Source of the DNA: Rubricella sp038526735
Lineage (GTDB): Bacteria; Pseudomonadota; Alphaproteobacteria; Rhodobacterales; Rhodobacteraceae
DNA length: 64,000 bases
Assembly: GCA_038526735.1 (NCBI GenBank)
Contig: JBCBGM010000005.1
Location: 29,807-93,806 of the forward strand
Reading direction: 5' to 3'
Below are positions 41,515 to 50,663 of the stretch, piece by piece. The notes below the pieces were generated by a model. It worked only from the letters and a program-made list of their open reading frames with translations, did not search any database and was not told where the DNA came from. The first letter of the stretch is position 1. Every line of letters begins with the position of its first letter. Position numbers and translations under genes: made by a program.

Positions 41515-42516
41515 CTATGACCTTGTAAAACTTGGCACGTAGCCTGGGATCAACTCTTCACGGGCGCTGACGCTGCTATGCGCGCTCGAGTTTAATTCCG
41601 GGGGGATGTTGCGGGGGCCGCGAAACAGAAACCATTTTCCCCAGCCTGTGTAAGGATTGAGCCTTGGCGCGGCTGGGTCGCACGCGATTCGGTCTCTCAA
41701 GCCCAGAGGTAATGTCACACCACACGTTTCTAACCGGTCGAGCATCCAGGCCAGCGGGATGTTTGACAGCGCACGTGCCTCTGGCTGTCGCCACACCTGC
41801 CCGCCAACATCGGCATGGCCGCCCGGAAACCACACCTGCTCCAGCGCTCCGGGCCAATGCTGGTCTGGGCGCCAATACACTGGCTCATAGGACAGCCGCG
41901 TCTCATCCGCTGCGAGCACTTGGAAGGCGTGGCGAATGCACGGCGTCAGGCTGTGATCATGGAAATCCGTCGCCATGGGCGCAAAGCGTGACAAAACCGG
42001 ATAAGGCAAGCCCAACGCTTTCACCGTGTCGAAAACGCCGATCATCTCTATCGGCACTTCGTCGTGGCAGAACTTCTCGCGAAAGGCCTCTGCCGCCTTC
42101 GAGGTTGACCGCGCCTCGTAGTACCGAAACGACCGCAGCACCCTGCGATGCGTGGCATGGCGGGCGCGCAAAAGCCCAACCCGCCCAATCCAACCAGCAA
42201 GGGAACGCACCGCATAGGCCCCACGAGAATACCCAAGTAACACAAGCCGATCGCCAGCTCGGTAGCGCGAGGCGATGCTCGCGTAGCCTTCGGCAATCGC
42301 ATCATTCAACCCGATGCCAAGGGCCGCGTGCCACCATTTGCGAAAGCCCCGCCCCTGTACGCCCGGATGGTAGGTGACGGTTTGTGTGGCCGTCTGCCCC
42401 ACCTCCTCAAGCAGGCGGTAGATCAACCCGATATTGGTCTCGCGCCCGGCTGTAAGCTGAGAGAAGGTGCCGTCGATCAGCAGGATATGCGTGCGCGGGC
42501 GTCGGATCATCGTCAT
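41515..42516 (-). CDS. DUF2235 alpha/beta hydrolase-like protein
   Basis: 333 residues from the ATG at 42516. The ILLIDGTFSQLTAGRETNI N-terminus, the nucleophile elbow GYSRGAYAVRSLAGWIG, the VFDTVKALGLP block and WFPGGHADVGG are the DUF2235 signature. Related proteins include type VI secretion phospholipase effectors (Tle1-like), but there is no secretion gene here and no signal peptide, so a housekeeping cytoplasmic hydrolase is more likely. Divergent from the envelope-protein gene. Confidence 0.87.
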   Translation of the reverse strand: MTMIRRPRTHILLIDGTFSQLTAGRETNIGLIYRLLEEVGQTATQTVTYHPGVQGRGFRKWWHAALGIGLNDAIAEGYASIASRYRAGDRLVLLGYSRGAYAVRSLAGWIGRVGLLRARHATHRRVLRSFRYYEARSTSKAAEAFREKFCHDEVPIEMIGVFDTVKALGLPYPVLSRFAPMATDFHDHSLTPCIRHAFQVLAADETRLSYEPVYWRPDQHWPGALEQVWFPGGHADVGGQVWRQPEARALSNIPLAWMLDRLETCGVTLPLGLRDRIACDPAAPRLNPYTGWGKWFLFRGPRNIPPELNSSAHSSVSAREELIPGYVPSFTRS

Positions 42517-42638
42517 TGGCCTGCGCCACCGGCCGCGCCCAAGCAAGTAAAAGCAAATCACATCCGCGCTGGTGTTCACACGTGCGGCCCCCGTATGATG
42601 CGCAGGTCTCTTCCGACGCTACCGAGGACTTCTCCCCA

Positions 42639-43217
42639 ATGTTTAAGCGCTTTGCCCTTGTCGCAACCCTGCTCGCACTCGCCGCGTCACCCGTCGCGGC
42701 CCTTGATTTATCGCTCGGCTACAAAACCGGCTACCGCGACTCAGATGCCGGGATCGACGGACTCGAGTCTGAGCTCTCGGCCCGCGCAGCCCTCTTTGGT
42801 GTAGGCATTGAGGGCGGTGTGCGGAGTTTTGACGGCTCGGTGATTCCGTTCCTGCCCTCTGACACCTCCAACCTCGATCAACTGGTGCGCATCGGTGCCA
42901 CATACGACGTGTTCAGCTATCCGCTGGGGACCCTGCGCGTTGGTGCGAGTCGTTTCTCCATCACCGGCGATGGCGGCCTTGATGAGAGCGGGTTTGCCGG
43001 GATTGCGGAGGTCGAGCACAGCATCATTCCTCTTGTTCTGTACGGCAAAGCGCGGTTTCAGCAGTTGTTGTCGGATGAGGCGGTGCTGAGCGATCTGACC
43101 AACAGCGTGCATCTTACCCTTGGCTCTGATGCGATCCCGTTCCTCTCGCTGGAGGCAACTGTGGAGCTCTACGACGATGCAACCGTGATCTTCGCCGGCG
43201 GCGGCTTCGGGTTCTGA
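42639..43217 (+). CDS. Predicted envelope/outer-membrane beta protein
   Basis: 192 residues from the ATG at 42639 with a clear signal peptide (FALVATLLALAASPVAALD). The mature part has alternating polar/hydrophobic strands (LDLSLGYKTGYRD, SELSARAALFGVGIEGGVRSF, NSVHLTLGSDAIPFLSLEATVELYDD) and ends GGGFGF, with a C-terminal Phe as in outer-membrane beta barrels. It is weakly reminiscent of the YfaZ family, but this is not firm. A bidirectional terminator follows. Confidence 0.72.
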   Translation: MFKRFALVATLLALAASPVAALDLSLGYKTGYRDSDAGIDGLESELSARAALFGVGIEGGVRSFDGSVIPFLPSDTSNLDQLVRIGATYDVFSYPLGTLRVGASRFSITGDGGLDESGFAGIAEVEHSIIPLVLYGKARFQQLLSDEAVLSDLTNSVHLTLGSDAIPFLSLEATVELYDDATVIFAGGGFGF

Positions 43218-43224
43218 GCCAAAC

Positions 43225-43256
43225 AAAAAAGCCGCCCTCTGGGGCGGCTTTTTTTC
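43225..43256. terminator. Bidirectional terminator between the envelope protein and rpmJ
   Basis: AAGCCGCCC (43229-43237) and GGGCGGCTT (near 43241-43250) with loop CTCTG, flanked by A6 on the left and T7 on the right, so it can stop transcription from both sides. Confidence 0.9.
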
Positions 43257-43272
43257 TGTCATATCAGAGGCT

Positions 43273-43398
43273 TTAGCCCTGACGCGCCTTAAAGCGCTTT
43301 TGCGTTTTGTTGATCACGTAAACGCGGCCCTTGCGGCGGACGACGCGGCAATCACGGTGGCGCGTCTTGAGTGAGCGCAGTGAGTTTTTAACTTTCAT
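43273..43398 (-). CDS. rpmJ: 50S ribosomal protein L36
   Basis: A 41-residue basic protein, MKVKNSLRSLKTRHRDC then RVVRRKGRVYVINKTQKRFKARQG. This is the longer, zinc-ligand-poor L36 form (YkgO-like). AGGAGAG lies upstream of the ATG. It is downstream of tRNA-Val on the same strand, with 54 bases between, and may be cotranscribed. The bidirectional terminator lies 23 bases past its stop. Confidence 0.95.
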   Translation of the reverse strand: MKVKNSLRSLKTRHRDCRVVRRKGRVYVINKTQKRFKARQG

Positions 43399-43452
43399 GG
43401 CTCTCTCCTAAGGCCAGTGTTTCAATATTCAGGCGGCGAAACGAGGGGGGAA

Positions 43453-43527
43453 TGGTGGGCGTAACTGGGATTGAACCAGTGACCCCTTCGATGTCAACGA
43501 AGTGCTCTCCCGCTGAGCTATACGCCC
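43453..43527 (-). tRNA. tRNA-Val (GAC anticodon)
   Basis: On the minus strand the sequence starts GGGCGTATAGCTCAGCGG, has the anticodon stem-loop CTTCG-TTGACAT-CGAAG with anticodon GAC, the T-arm GGTTCAATCCC, and ends TACGCCCACCA. The 7-bp acceptor stem GGGCGTA/TACGCCC pairs fully and CCA is encoded. A good promoter lies 40 bases upstream. Confidence 0.97.
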
Positions 43528-43566
43528 AAGAGCCCCCATCAGAGCGCCTGCTCCGAAAGTGCGCGG

Positions 43567-43595
43567 TAGGTGCCACAGCGGCGATTTAGCGTCAA
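43567..43595 (-). promoter_or_regulatory. Likely promoter for tRNA-Val (and rpmJ)
   Basis: On the minus strand TTGACG (43595-43590) is followed after 17 bases by CACCTA (43572-43567), about 40 bases before the tRNA. The -35 box is near-perfect; the -10 box is weak, as at rpmG. Confidence 0.6.
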
Positions 43596-43719
43596 CCGCA
43601 ATTGAGGGCTAAGCGCCCCGACAAAAAAAGTTTTGTCGATTTGTCGAAACGGGCGGCGCCCACGTGTCTCGATAGTACAGGCGCGATGCTTGTGATAGAA
43701 ATCTCGAAAGGAGACCAAA

Positions 43720-44061
43720 ATGCAGTACATGCTGTTGTTCGTCGATGATCATGCGGATGTGGTTCACGATATGTCGGCCTGGGAGGCCTACATGGGTGCC
43801 ATGGCCGAGGGCGGCATCCTGCGCTCGGGCGAAGAGTTGAGCGGCAACGACACGGCCACCACAGTTCGGATTCGCGGCGGCAAGCGCGAAGTGCAGGACG
43901 GCCCCTTCGCTGACATCAAAGAGCAGTTGGGTGGCTTTGTCGTGATCGAGGTGGATGATCTCGACACTGCGATTGAATGGGCGGCGCGCTCGCCGGCAGC
44001 TGAACTCGGTAAGGTCGAAGTGCGGCCCGTGATTGTCCACGAGATGCCGGAAACCGCCTGA
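43720..44061 (+). CDS. YciI-like DGPF-domain protein
   Basis: 113 residues beginning MQYMLLFVDDHADV. The QDGPFADIKEQLGGFVVIEVDDLDTAIEWA region is the DGPF/YCII fold. These proteins are small and dimeric, and are found beside ECF42 sigma factors in many bacteria. The following gene, an ECF42 sigma, begins directly after its stop codon, confirming the pairing. Precise function of DGPF proteins is unclear. Confidence 0.92.
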   Translation: MQYMLLFVDDHADVVHDMSAWEAYMGAMAEGGILRSGEELSGNDTATTVRIRGGKREVQDGPFADIKEQLGGFVVIEVDDLDTAIEWAARSPAAELGKVEVRPVIVHEMPETA

Positions 44062-45258
44062 ATGACCGAGGCGCGCGCGCTCGCAGAACAGACCGCGCGC
44101 GCGTCATACGGGCGGCTGATCGCCACTATCGCCCGCGTGAGCGGCGACATCTCCGCTGCCGAAGACGCGCTGGGCGACGCGCTTGTGGCAGCTTTGAAGA
44201 GCTGGCCGGAGAGCGGTGTTCCTGAAAGCCCGGATGCGTGGCTGATCACCACTGCGCGGCGCAAGTCTCTCAACCAAGCCCGCCATGCGCAGGTTGCAAC
44301 CGCCGCGCAGCCTGACCTTTTTCTGCGGGCTGAAGAGACCGCTGACGCCTCCGAGTTTGGCGACAAGCGCCTAGAGTTGCTTTTCGTCTGCGCCCACCCC
44401 GCCATCGACGACCGCGCCCGCACGCCCTTGATGCTTCAAACCGTGCTGGGCCTCTCCGCAGAGCGGATCGCCGCCGCCTATGCCGAAGATCCAAAAACGC
44501 TCGGGCAACGCCTTGTACGGGCCAAACGCAAGATCAAAGAGGCGGCGGTGCCGTTTCGGGTGCCCGACGCAGACGAGTTAACCGACCGCCTGCCCGATGT
44601 TCTTCACGCGATCTATGGCGCGTTTGGGCAGGGGTGGGATGACCCCAACACCCATCTCGCCTCCGAGGCCTGCTTTCTAGGCGATCTGCTCGTCAATGCC
44701 CTGCCCCAAGAGCCAGAGACGAAGGGCCTGCTGGCATTGATGCTCTTCGTAGAGGCGCGTCGCGCGGCGCGCCGAACTGCCTACGGAGCTTTCATCCCGC
44801 TCGACCGACAGGACCCAACACTCTGGAACAAGTCCCTGCTGCTCAGGGCGGAGGGCCTGCTCCAGGCTGCCGCCCGAACAAAACAGCCGGGTCGGTTTCA
44901 ACTCGAGGCGGCGATACAGTCCATGCACAACAGCCGCGCCTTTGGGAAAGACATCGATCACCAGAGCCTCTTGCACTTGCATGACACCCTTCTCGCCATC
45001 GCCCCGTCCCTCGGCGCAGAGGTCAGCCGCGCCTCCGTGTTGATTTCGTTGGGAGACATGGCGGGCGCGGAGACGGCACTCTCAGCAATCGACGCAAAAG
45101 CCGCCCAAACCTACCAGCCCTATTGGGTGACCCACGCAGAGCTTGCGAGGGCGAAAGGCTTGCCCTGCGAAGACCTTGCCGCCAAGGCGATCGCGCTCAC
45201 TGAAGATCCAGCGCTTATCACTTACCTCTCGCACCGGTTCACAGCTGCGCACGTTTAA
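44062..45258 (+). CDS. ECF42-type RNA polymerase sigma factor with C-terminal SnoaL/TPR-like extension
   Basis: 398 residues, far longer than ordinary ECF factors. The N-terminal part has region 2 (AEDALGDALVAALKSWPESGVPESPDAWLITTARRKSLNQ in part) and region 4 (VLGLSAERIAAAYAEDPKTLGQRLVRAKRKI). The C-terminal 200 or so residues (DUF6596, LMLFVEARRAARRTAYGAFIPLDRQD) are the hallmark of ECF42, which works without an anti-sigma factor and uses this extension as an intrinsic regulator. The DGPF gene immediately upstream is the known partner. Confidence 0.92.
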   Translation: MTEARALAEQTARASYGRLIATIARVSGDISAAEDALGDALVAALKSWPESGVPESPDAWLITTARRKSLNQARHAQVATAAQPDLFLRAEETADASEFGDKRLELLFVCAHPAIDDRARTPLMLQTVLGLSAERIAAAYAEDPKTLGQRLVRAKRKIKEAAVPFRVPDADELTDRLPDVLHAIYGAFGQGWDDPNTHLASEACFLGDLLVNALPQEPETKGLLALMLFVEARRAARRTAYGAFIPLDRQDPTLWNKSLLLRAEGLLQAAARTKQPGRFQLEAAIQSMHNSRAFGKDIDHQSLLHLHDTLLAIAPSLGAEVSRASVLISLGDMAGAETALSAIDAKAAQTYQPYWVTHAELARAKGLPCEDLAAKAIALTEDPALITYLSHRFTAAHV

Positions 45259-45326
45259 TCAATCAGGAATGGTTTTGCGGCGCACTTCCACGCTACGGTG
45301 CCCAAAACACTCTGGGGAGACGAACC

Positions 45327-46757
45327 ATGAAACACATGGGTGAACCAAGTTTTCGCGAATCGGTGGAGATCATGTTCAACCGCGCGGTTGGGTTGATGGA
45401 CCTGCCGCCCGGCCTCGTCGAGAAAATCAGGGTGTGTAACTCGACCTATGTGGTCCGCTTTGGCGTGAAACTGCGCGGCGATATCCAAACCTTCGTTGGA
45501 TACCGGTCGGTGCACTCCGAGCATATGGAGCCTGTCAAAGGTGGCATCCGCTTTGCTCTCAATGTCGATCAGGATGAAGTGGAGGCGTTGGCCTCGCTCA
45601 TGACGTTCAAATGCGCGCTGGTGGAAACACCCTTTGGCGGCTCGAAAGGTGGGCTTTGCATCGACCCGCGCGAGTGGAACGACGAAGAGATGGAGCGGAT
45701 CACCCGGCGCTTTGCTTATGAGCTGATCAAGCGCGACCTGATAAACCCGGCCCAAAACGTGCCTGCCCCCGACATGGGCACCGGCGAGCGCGAGATGGCT
45801 TGGATGGCCGACCAGTACAAGCGGATGCATACCACTGACATCAACGGGCGCGCCTGCGTCACCGGCAAACCTCTCAACGCTGGTGGGATTGCCGGACGGG
45901 TAGAGGCGACGGGGCGCGGCGTGCAATACGCCCTGCGCGACTTCTTCCGACATCCCGAAGACGTCGCCAAAGCCGGGATGACCGGCAAACTCGACGGCAA
46001 GCGAGTCGTTGTGCAGGGCCTTGGCAATGTGGGCTACCACGCCGCCAAATTCATCTCGCAGCAAGATGGCGCCAAGATCATCGCCGTGATCGAGCGCGAT
46101 GGTTTTGTCGTGAATGAGACCGGGCTCGATATCGACGCCTTGAAAGAGCACATCGGCAAAACCGGCGGCGTCGAGGGGTTCCCTGGCGCGGTGTTTGAAG
46201 CTGATGGCGCAAAAGGACTGGAGCTTGATTGCGACATCCTCATTCCGGCGGCCCTTGAGGGGGTGATCAACCTCAGCAATGCCGATCGGATCAAAGCGCC
46301 GCTGATTATTGAGGCAGCGAACGGCCCGATCACCTCTGGCGCAGATGATATCCTCAACGCCAAAGGAACGGTCGTTATCCCGGACCTCTATGCCAACGCG
46401 GGCGGAGTAACGGTCAGCTACTTTGAGTGGGTCAAAAACCTCACCCATATCCGGTTTGGCCGGATGGAGCGTCGCCGCGAGGAAGCCCGTCATGAACTGT
46501 TGGTCAACGAGCTAGACAGGCTCCGCGCAGATACGCCTGGTGTGCAGCCACTCTCTGAGAGCTTCAAGAAAGAGTACCTGCATGGCGCGACGGAACTGGA
46601 GCTTGTGCGCTCAGGCCTCGATGACACGATGCGCTCGGCCTATGGCGCCATGCGCGAGGTTTGGCACGGACGCGAAGACGTCACAAACCTGCGGATCGCG
46701 GCTTACCTCGTGAGCATCGACCGGATCGCCTCCAGCTACCGCTCGCTTGGCCTTTAG
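45327..46757 (+). CDS. gdhA: Glu/Leu/Phe/Val dehydrogenase (glutamate dehydrogenase-like)
   Basis: 476 residues. The substrate-domain blocks PVKGGIRFALNVDQDEVEALASLMTFKCAL (in part), GGSKGG and the active-site PAPDMGTGEREM lead into a Rossmann domain with VVVQGLGNVGYHAAK. It matches the large Rhodobacterales GDH group and would interconvert glutamate and 2-oxoglutarate. GGGGAGACG supports the start. A stop three bases from the convergent SPOR gene ends it. Confidence 0.9.
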   Translation: MKHMGEPSFRESVEIMFNRAVGLMDLPPGLVEKIRVCNSTYVVRFGVKLRGDIQTFVGYRSVHSEHMEPVKGGIRFALNVDQDEVEALASLMTFKCALVETPFGGSKGGLCIDPREWNDEEMERITRRFAYELIKRDLINPAQNVPAPDMGTGEREMAWMADQYKRMHTTDINGRACVTGKPLNAGGIAGRVEATGRGVQYALRDFFRHPEDVAKAGMTGKLDGKRVVVQGLGNVGYHAAKFISQQDGAKIIAVIERDGFVVNETGLDIDALKEHIGKTGGVEGFPGAVFEADGAKGLELDCDILIPAALEGVINLSNADRIKAPLIIEAANGPITSGADDILNAKGTVVIPDLYANAGGVTVSYFEWVKNLTHIRFGRMERRREEARHELLVNELDRLRADTPGVQPLSESFKKEYLHGATELELVRSGLDDTMRSAYGAMREVWHGREDVTNLRIAAYLVSIDRIASSYRSLGL

Positions 46758-46760
46758 GCG

Positions 46761-47609
46761 TTAACCGCCATTCACCCGCACCACATACGCGTCGCCGAAC
46801 CCGGCGGCGCGGGCGATCATCAGGGCCGTCTCTGCGCTGGCTTCACTCAAAAAAGGGCCAAGGCGCAAGAGCGTGACCTGCTGTCCGCGAAACTGCGACG
46901 CACTCGTCGTGACTGGAAACCCCGTAGCCTCAAAGCGCGCGCGGGTGCGGTCGAGGTTCTCCTGAACACCAAAAGCTGCAACTTGGATCATGAACCTGCC
47001 AGAGTTTGCCTGCGCAATTGCAAAGCTCTCTGGCTTAAAATCCGGTACAGCCGACAGTGGCGTTCCGTCGTCGGGCGTAGGGGTCTCGATCTCGAAGTTC
47101 GATTGTGACGGACGCGGTACTGGCAAGAGCTGTTGTTGCACGGCTCTCGGTTGTGCTTGCCCGGCGCTGCTCGGCGCACCGGTTGCAGGTGTTGATGTGT
47201 TTTGGCGCGGGCGCAGCGGCTGCAGGGCGTCTGGCAAAACATCAATCTCGGTCGACTGCTGCGGAAGCCCGCGGATGCCCACATCCTCAGATTGCGGCGC
47301 CGGCGTGGTTGGATGCTCTAGGATCACCGGCTCAATCTCGCCGCTGAAATACGCCTCGCGCAGGCGGCTAGACTCATCCTCTGTGCGGCGCACCTCGCCC
47401 CAATCCTCTGGGCAGACGGCATTTCCAGCCGGGCCAACCCGGCGCTCCAGCATGGTGGTTCCGCCGGGGCGATCTAGGAGGCGCAAACAGCCATCCTGAT
47501 CGATCCACGGGACCGGATCGCTTGCCCGGCGCTCATTGCCCGTTTGTGCGGTGGCAGCAACGGCGGTAAACGCGAGCGTCACCGCCAAAAACCAATACCT
47601 GTACGGCAT
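46761..47609 (-). CDS. SPOR-domain periplasmic protein
   Basis: 282 residues. Signal peptide (about 1-22, ending TAVAATAQ), a long low-complexity proline- and glutamine-rich middle, and a C-terminal SPOR domain (about 205-280: FMIQVAAFGVQENLDRTRARFEATGFPV). SPOR domains bind denuded septal peptidoglycan, so a role at the division site or cell wall is likely. No close partner gene is seen; it converges with gdhA. Confidence 0.87.
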   Translation of the reverse strand: MPYRYWFLAVTLAFTAVAATAQTGNERRASDPVPWIDQDGCLRLLDRPGGTTMLERRVGPAGNAVCPEDWGEVRRTEDESSRLREAYFSGEIEPVILEHPTTPAPQSEDVGIRGLPQQSTEIDVLPDALQPLRPRQNTSTPATGAPSSAGQAQPRAVQQQLLPVPRPSQSNFEIETPTPDDGTPLSAVPDFKPESFAIAQANSGRFMIQVAAFGVQENLDRTRARFEATGFPVTTSASQFRGQQVTLLRLGPFLSEASAETALMIARAAGFGDAYVVRVNGG

Positions 47610-47793
47610 TGCCGATCATCCCTCTAAATGTTGCGCGGATTATGGGTATACAAGGCGGTTTGGGCAAGGTGGATGATCGGGGATAGCCGGAAACATTCAC
47701 GCCAAATGAAATCTATTGTTTCCGTTAATCGCCTTTAAACTCGCAGAAACCCCCACATTTGTCTTCCCAAGCGACGATAGCGAGGAGGCTCAG

Positions 47794-48729
47794 ATGTCTT
47801 GGAACCCAGCACTCGACCCCAGCTGCCCGACGGGCGACGAAGTGGACGCGATTGAAACGTTGATCGTGCCGCGTGCCCGAGACCTGGGCGGTTTTGAGGT
47901 CCGCCGCGCCCTGCCCTCGCCCAAGCGGCAGATGGTGGGGCCCTTTGTCTTTTTCGATCAGATGGGGCCTGCGGAGTTTCTCACCGATCAGGGCATAGAC
48001 GTGCGCCCACACCCCCACATTGGGCTCGCGACGGTTACATACCTGTATAATGGCGCGATCCACCACCGCGACAGCCTCGGCACGTCGCTAGAGATCGAGC
48101 CGGGTGCGGTGAACTGGATGATCGCGGGCAATGGGATCACCCACTCTGAGCGCACAGCACCTGAGCGCCGCGCCGCTGGGCAAAACCTCTTTGGCATCCA
48201 AACCTGGGTCGCCTTGCCCGAAAAGGACGAAGACACCGACGCTGGCTTTGAGCACGCGCCGAAAGAGAGCCTGCCGTTCATCGAGGGGGAGGGAAAATCA
48301 GTCCGCCTGATCCTCGGCACTCTCTATGGGGAAAAAGCTCCGGTGAAGACGTTCTCGGAGATGTTCTACGCCGACGCGCTGATCAACGCCGGAGCCAAGC
48401 TGCCGCTTACCAATGAGCATGAGGATCGCGGGATCTACATTGTCTCCGGTGAGATCGAGATTGCGGGACAGCGATATCAGGCCGGGCAAATGATGATCTT
48501 CCGCCCCGGGGACGAGATCACCGTGACCGCCATCTTGGATGCGCGACTGATGCTCTTGGGCGGCGAAACCCTCAACGGGCCCCGGTATATCTGGTGGAAC
48601 TTCGTCTCGTCCTCGAAGGAAAAGATCGAGGCCGCAAAGGAAGCGTGGCGCGAAGGTGACTGGCAGAACGGGCGATTTCACCTGCCGCCGGGAGATGATC
48701 ACGAGTTTATTCCAGCGCCCGACCGCTAA
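47794..48729 (+). CDS. Pirin family protein
   Basis: 311 residues from the ATG at 47794, with a strong GAGGAGG site. A two-domain cupin: the metal ligands HPHIG...H and HSE (in NGITHSERT) are in the N-terminal barrel, and the C-terminal GGETLNGPRYIWWNFVSSS block is the pirin C-terminal domain. Some pirins have quercetin dioxygenase activity, others bind partner proteins; function is open. A terminator follows. Confidence 0.9.
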   Translation: MSWNPALDPSCPTGDEVDAIETLIVPRARDLGGFEVRRALPSPKRQMVGPFVFFDQMGPAEFLTDQGIDVRPHPHIGLATVTYLYNGAIHHRDSLGTSLEIEPGAVNWMIAGNGITHSERTAPERRAAGQNLFGIQTWVALPEKDEDTDAGFEHAPKESLPFIEGEGKSVRLILGTLYGEKAPVKTFSEMFYADALINAGAKLPLTNEHEDRGIYIVSGEIEIAGQRYQAGQMMIFRPGDEITVTAILDARLMLLGGETLNGPRYIWWNFVSSSKEKIEAAKEAWREGDWQNGRFHLPPGDDHEFIPAPDR

Positions 48730-48749
48730 GCGCTCTTCACCGCCACATC

Positions 48750-48773
48750 ACACCCCCGCGAGGGGGTGTTTTG
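48750..48773 (+). terminator. Intrinsic terminator after the pirin gene
   Basis: ACACCCCC (48750-48757), loop GCGA, GGGGGTGT (48762-48769), then TTTTGCTCT. It ends 20 bases past the pirin stop and precedes the msrA start by about 50 bases. Confidence 0.85.
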
Positions 48774-48822
48774 CTCTGATCCCTCGCCAGGCTATCTACG
48801 TGCACAACGCAGGAGGATCACA

Positions 48823-49455
48823 ATGCGCCGTACCTTGATCGCAGCCGCCGCTATGGCCGTCGGAGCTTTCGCCTATCTGTCGCAACCCGCACCGATGCAG
48901 GCGCAGGTCGCGCAAACCGGGCCAACGGCGACGGCCGTGTTTGCGGGTGGGTGTTTCTGGTGCGTGGAGTCAGACTTCGATAAGCTTGAGGGCGTCGTTG
49001 CGACAGTCTCTGGCTACATAGGCGGCACCACCGACGATCCGTCCTACCAAGAGGTCGTGGGCGGCGGAACAGGCCACATCGAGGCGGTCGAGATCACCTA
49101 CGACCCGGAGGTCGTCGATTACGCAACGCTGGTGGATTACTTCTTCCGCCATGTTGATCCGACCGACGCAGGCGGCCAGTTCTGCGATCGCGGCCACAGC
49201 TACACCACGGCGATTTTTGTGCAGAACGGGCCGCAGCGATTAGTGGCCGAGGCGATCCGCGCCCGATTGGATGACTCCGCAAACCTGCCGGGCCCAATCG
49301 TGACCCCAGTGCGCGATGCGGGCACGTTTTGGGACGCGGAGGAGTATCATCAGGACTACTACCAGAAAAACCCGCTCCGCTACCGGCTGTACCGCGCCCG
49401 GTGCGGGCGCGATGCGCGGGTGAATGAGGTCTGGCAGAACGCGCCGGCCTCCTAA
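48823..49455 (+). CDS. msrA: Peptide methionine-S-oxide reductase MsrA, periplasmic form
   Basis: 210 residues from the ATG at 48823 (AGGAGG). An N-terminal signal peptide (about 1-27, MRRTLIAAAAMAVGAFAYLS) precedes the catalytic GCFWC motif. The VSGYIGGTTDDPSYQEVVGGGTGH and FYFFRHVDPT-like blocks match MsrA. A periplasmic MsrA would repair oxidised methionine in exported proteins. The stop overlaps the convergent chrA gene by four bases (CTAA). Confidence 0.93.
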   Translation: MRRTLIAAAAMAVGAFAYLSQPAPMQAQVAQTGPTATAVFAGGCFWCVESDFDKLEGVVATVSGYIGGTTDDPSYQEVVGGGTGHIEAVEITYDPEVVDYATLVDYFFRHVDPTDAGGQFCDRGHSYTTAIFVQNGPQRLVAEAIRARLDDSANLPGPIVTPVRDAGTFWDAEEYHQDYYQKNPLRYRLYRARCGRDARVNEVWQNAPAS

Positions 49456-50663
49456 GCGATCCCTGCAAACGTGAGCAGGAGCCCCGAGAGGGCCCCTGCT
49501 CCCACAAGCCAGGTGATCGGTACGGGGCGCAACGCTGCCCAGAGCGCTAAAGCAGCGAGCAAAGCAATTTTTGGCCATTCGGGCGCATCGAAACCCGTCG
49601 GAAACAGCGCCGCCTGACCTAAATACACCGCGAGATGCGCAATCACGCCGACCACCGCCGCAGACACACCCGCAAGGGCGGCCCGCGCCCAGGGCACCCG
49701 GCCAATGCTATCCACATGCGGGGCGATGGAGAGCATCAGCGTAAAGCTCGGCAAAAACGTAAAGAGGCAGGTGAGCGCTGCGGCGAGCACCCCGCCCGAA
49801 ACACCGCTCTCCCCAAACCCGGCGTGAAACCCAGCATACAGATTGACAAGGATAAGCGGCCCCGGCGTGGCCTCTCCCAACGCCAACCCGTTGAGCATAT
49901 CGGCGGCGGAGAGCCAGCCGTGGGTCTCGACAGCGTGCTCGGCGACATACGGCAAGAGCGCATACGCCCCGCCGAAACTGACGAAGGCTGCTGAGGTAAA
50001 GAGTGTGGCGACCTCCGCATAGACGGCGGGTAGCGTCAAAAAGGTAAGGCCCACGCCCGCGGCGATCAGCAACAGCCCAATCGCCAGCGTGACCACCGAG
50101 TTGCGCCACGACCCGACCCGGGCCTCTTCACCCTCCCCTCTCGGGAACAGCAAAAACCCGGCGACCCCAGCCGCCAAGATCACCAACGGAAAGCTTGCCT
50201 CGGTGAACGTGAGCGCAGCAAAGGCAGCCAGGGCCAGCGCCCAAGCGAGCGGCCCCGTGGCGGCCTTTTTCATCAGCCCAAACACGGCTTTCGCGACGAT
50301 CACCAGCACCGCCGCCTGAATGCCGTAGAAGATGGCAGAGACCCATTGCGTCTCTCCATTTGAGATCGCAATGGCGGCGAGGATCGTCATCAAAACAGCG
50401 CCCGGCAGGATGAAGCTCAGCCCGGCGATGATCCCCCCGGCCAAGCCATGCATCCGCCACCCCAGATAGGTGGCGAGCTGCTGCGCCTCCGGACCGGGCA
50501 AGAGCATCGCGATATCCAAACCGCGCTGGAAATTCTCTTCGCTCACCGAGTTGCGCTGCATCACGATCTGGTCACGCATCAGCGCGATTTGGCCTGCCGG
50601 CCCACCGAACGACAAGAGGCCGATTTTGACCCAAACCTTGTAGAAATCCCGGTCGATGCTCAT
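49452..50663 (-). CDS. chrA: Chromate transporter ChrA (long-chain, two-domain)
   Basis: 403 residues with about ten membrane segments in two homologous CHR halves, each opening with the SFGGPxxQIALM/SFGGAYALLPYV motif. This long form exports chromate using a proton gradient. The start overlaps the stop of the upstream rhodanese gene by four bases (ATGA). The convergent msrA gene fits a shared oxidative or metal stress theme, though not one operon. Confidence 0.94.
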   Translation of the reverse strand: MSIDRDFYKVWVKIGLLSFGGPAGQIALMRDQIVMQRNSVSEENFQRGLDIAMLLPGPEAQQLATYLGWRMHGLAGGIIAGLSFILPGAVLMTILAAIAISNGETQWVSAIFYGIQAAVLVIVAKAVFGLMKKAATGPLAWALALAAFAALTFTEASFPLVILAAGVAGFLLFPRGEGEEARVGSWRNSVVTLAIGLLLIAAGVGLTFLTLPAVYAEVATLFTSAAFVSFGGAYALLPYVAEHAVETHGWLSAADMLNGLALGEATPGPLILVNLYAGFHAGFGESGVSGGVLAAALTCLFTFLPSFTLMLSIAPHVDSIGRVPWARAALAGVSAAVVGVIAHLAVYLGQAALFPTGFDAPEWPKIALLAALALWAALRPVPITWLVGAGALSGLLLTFAGIA

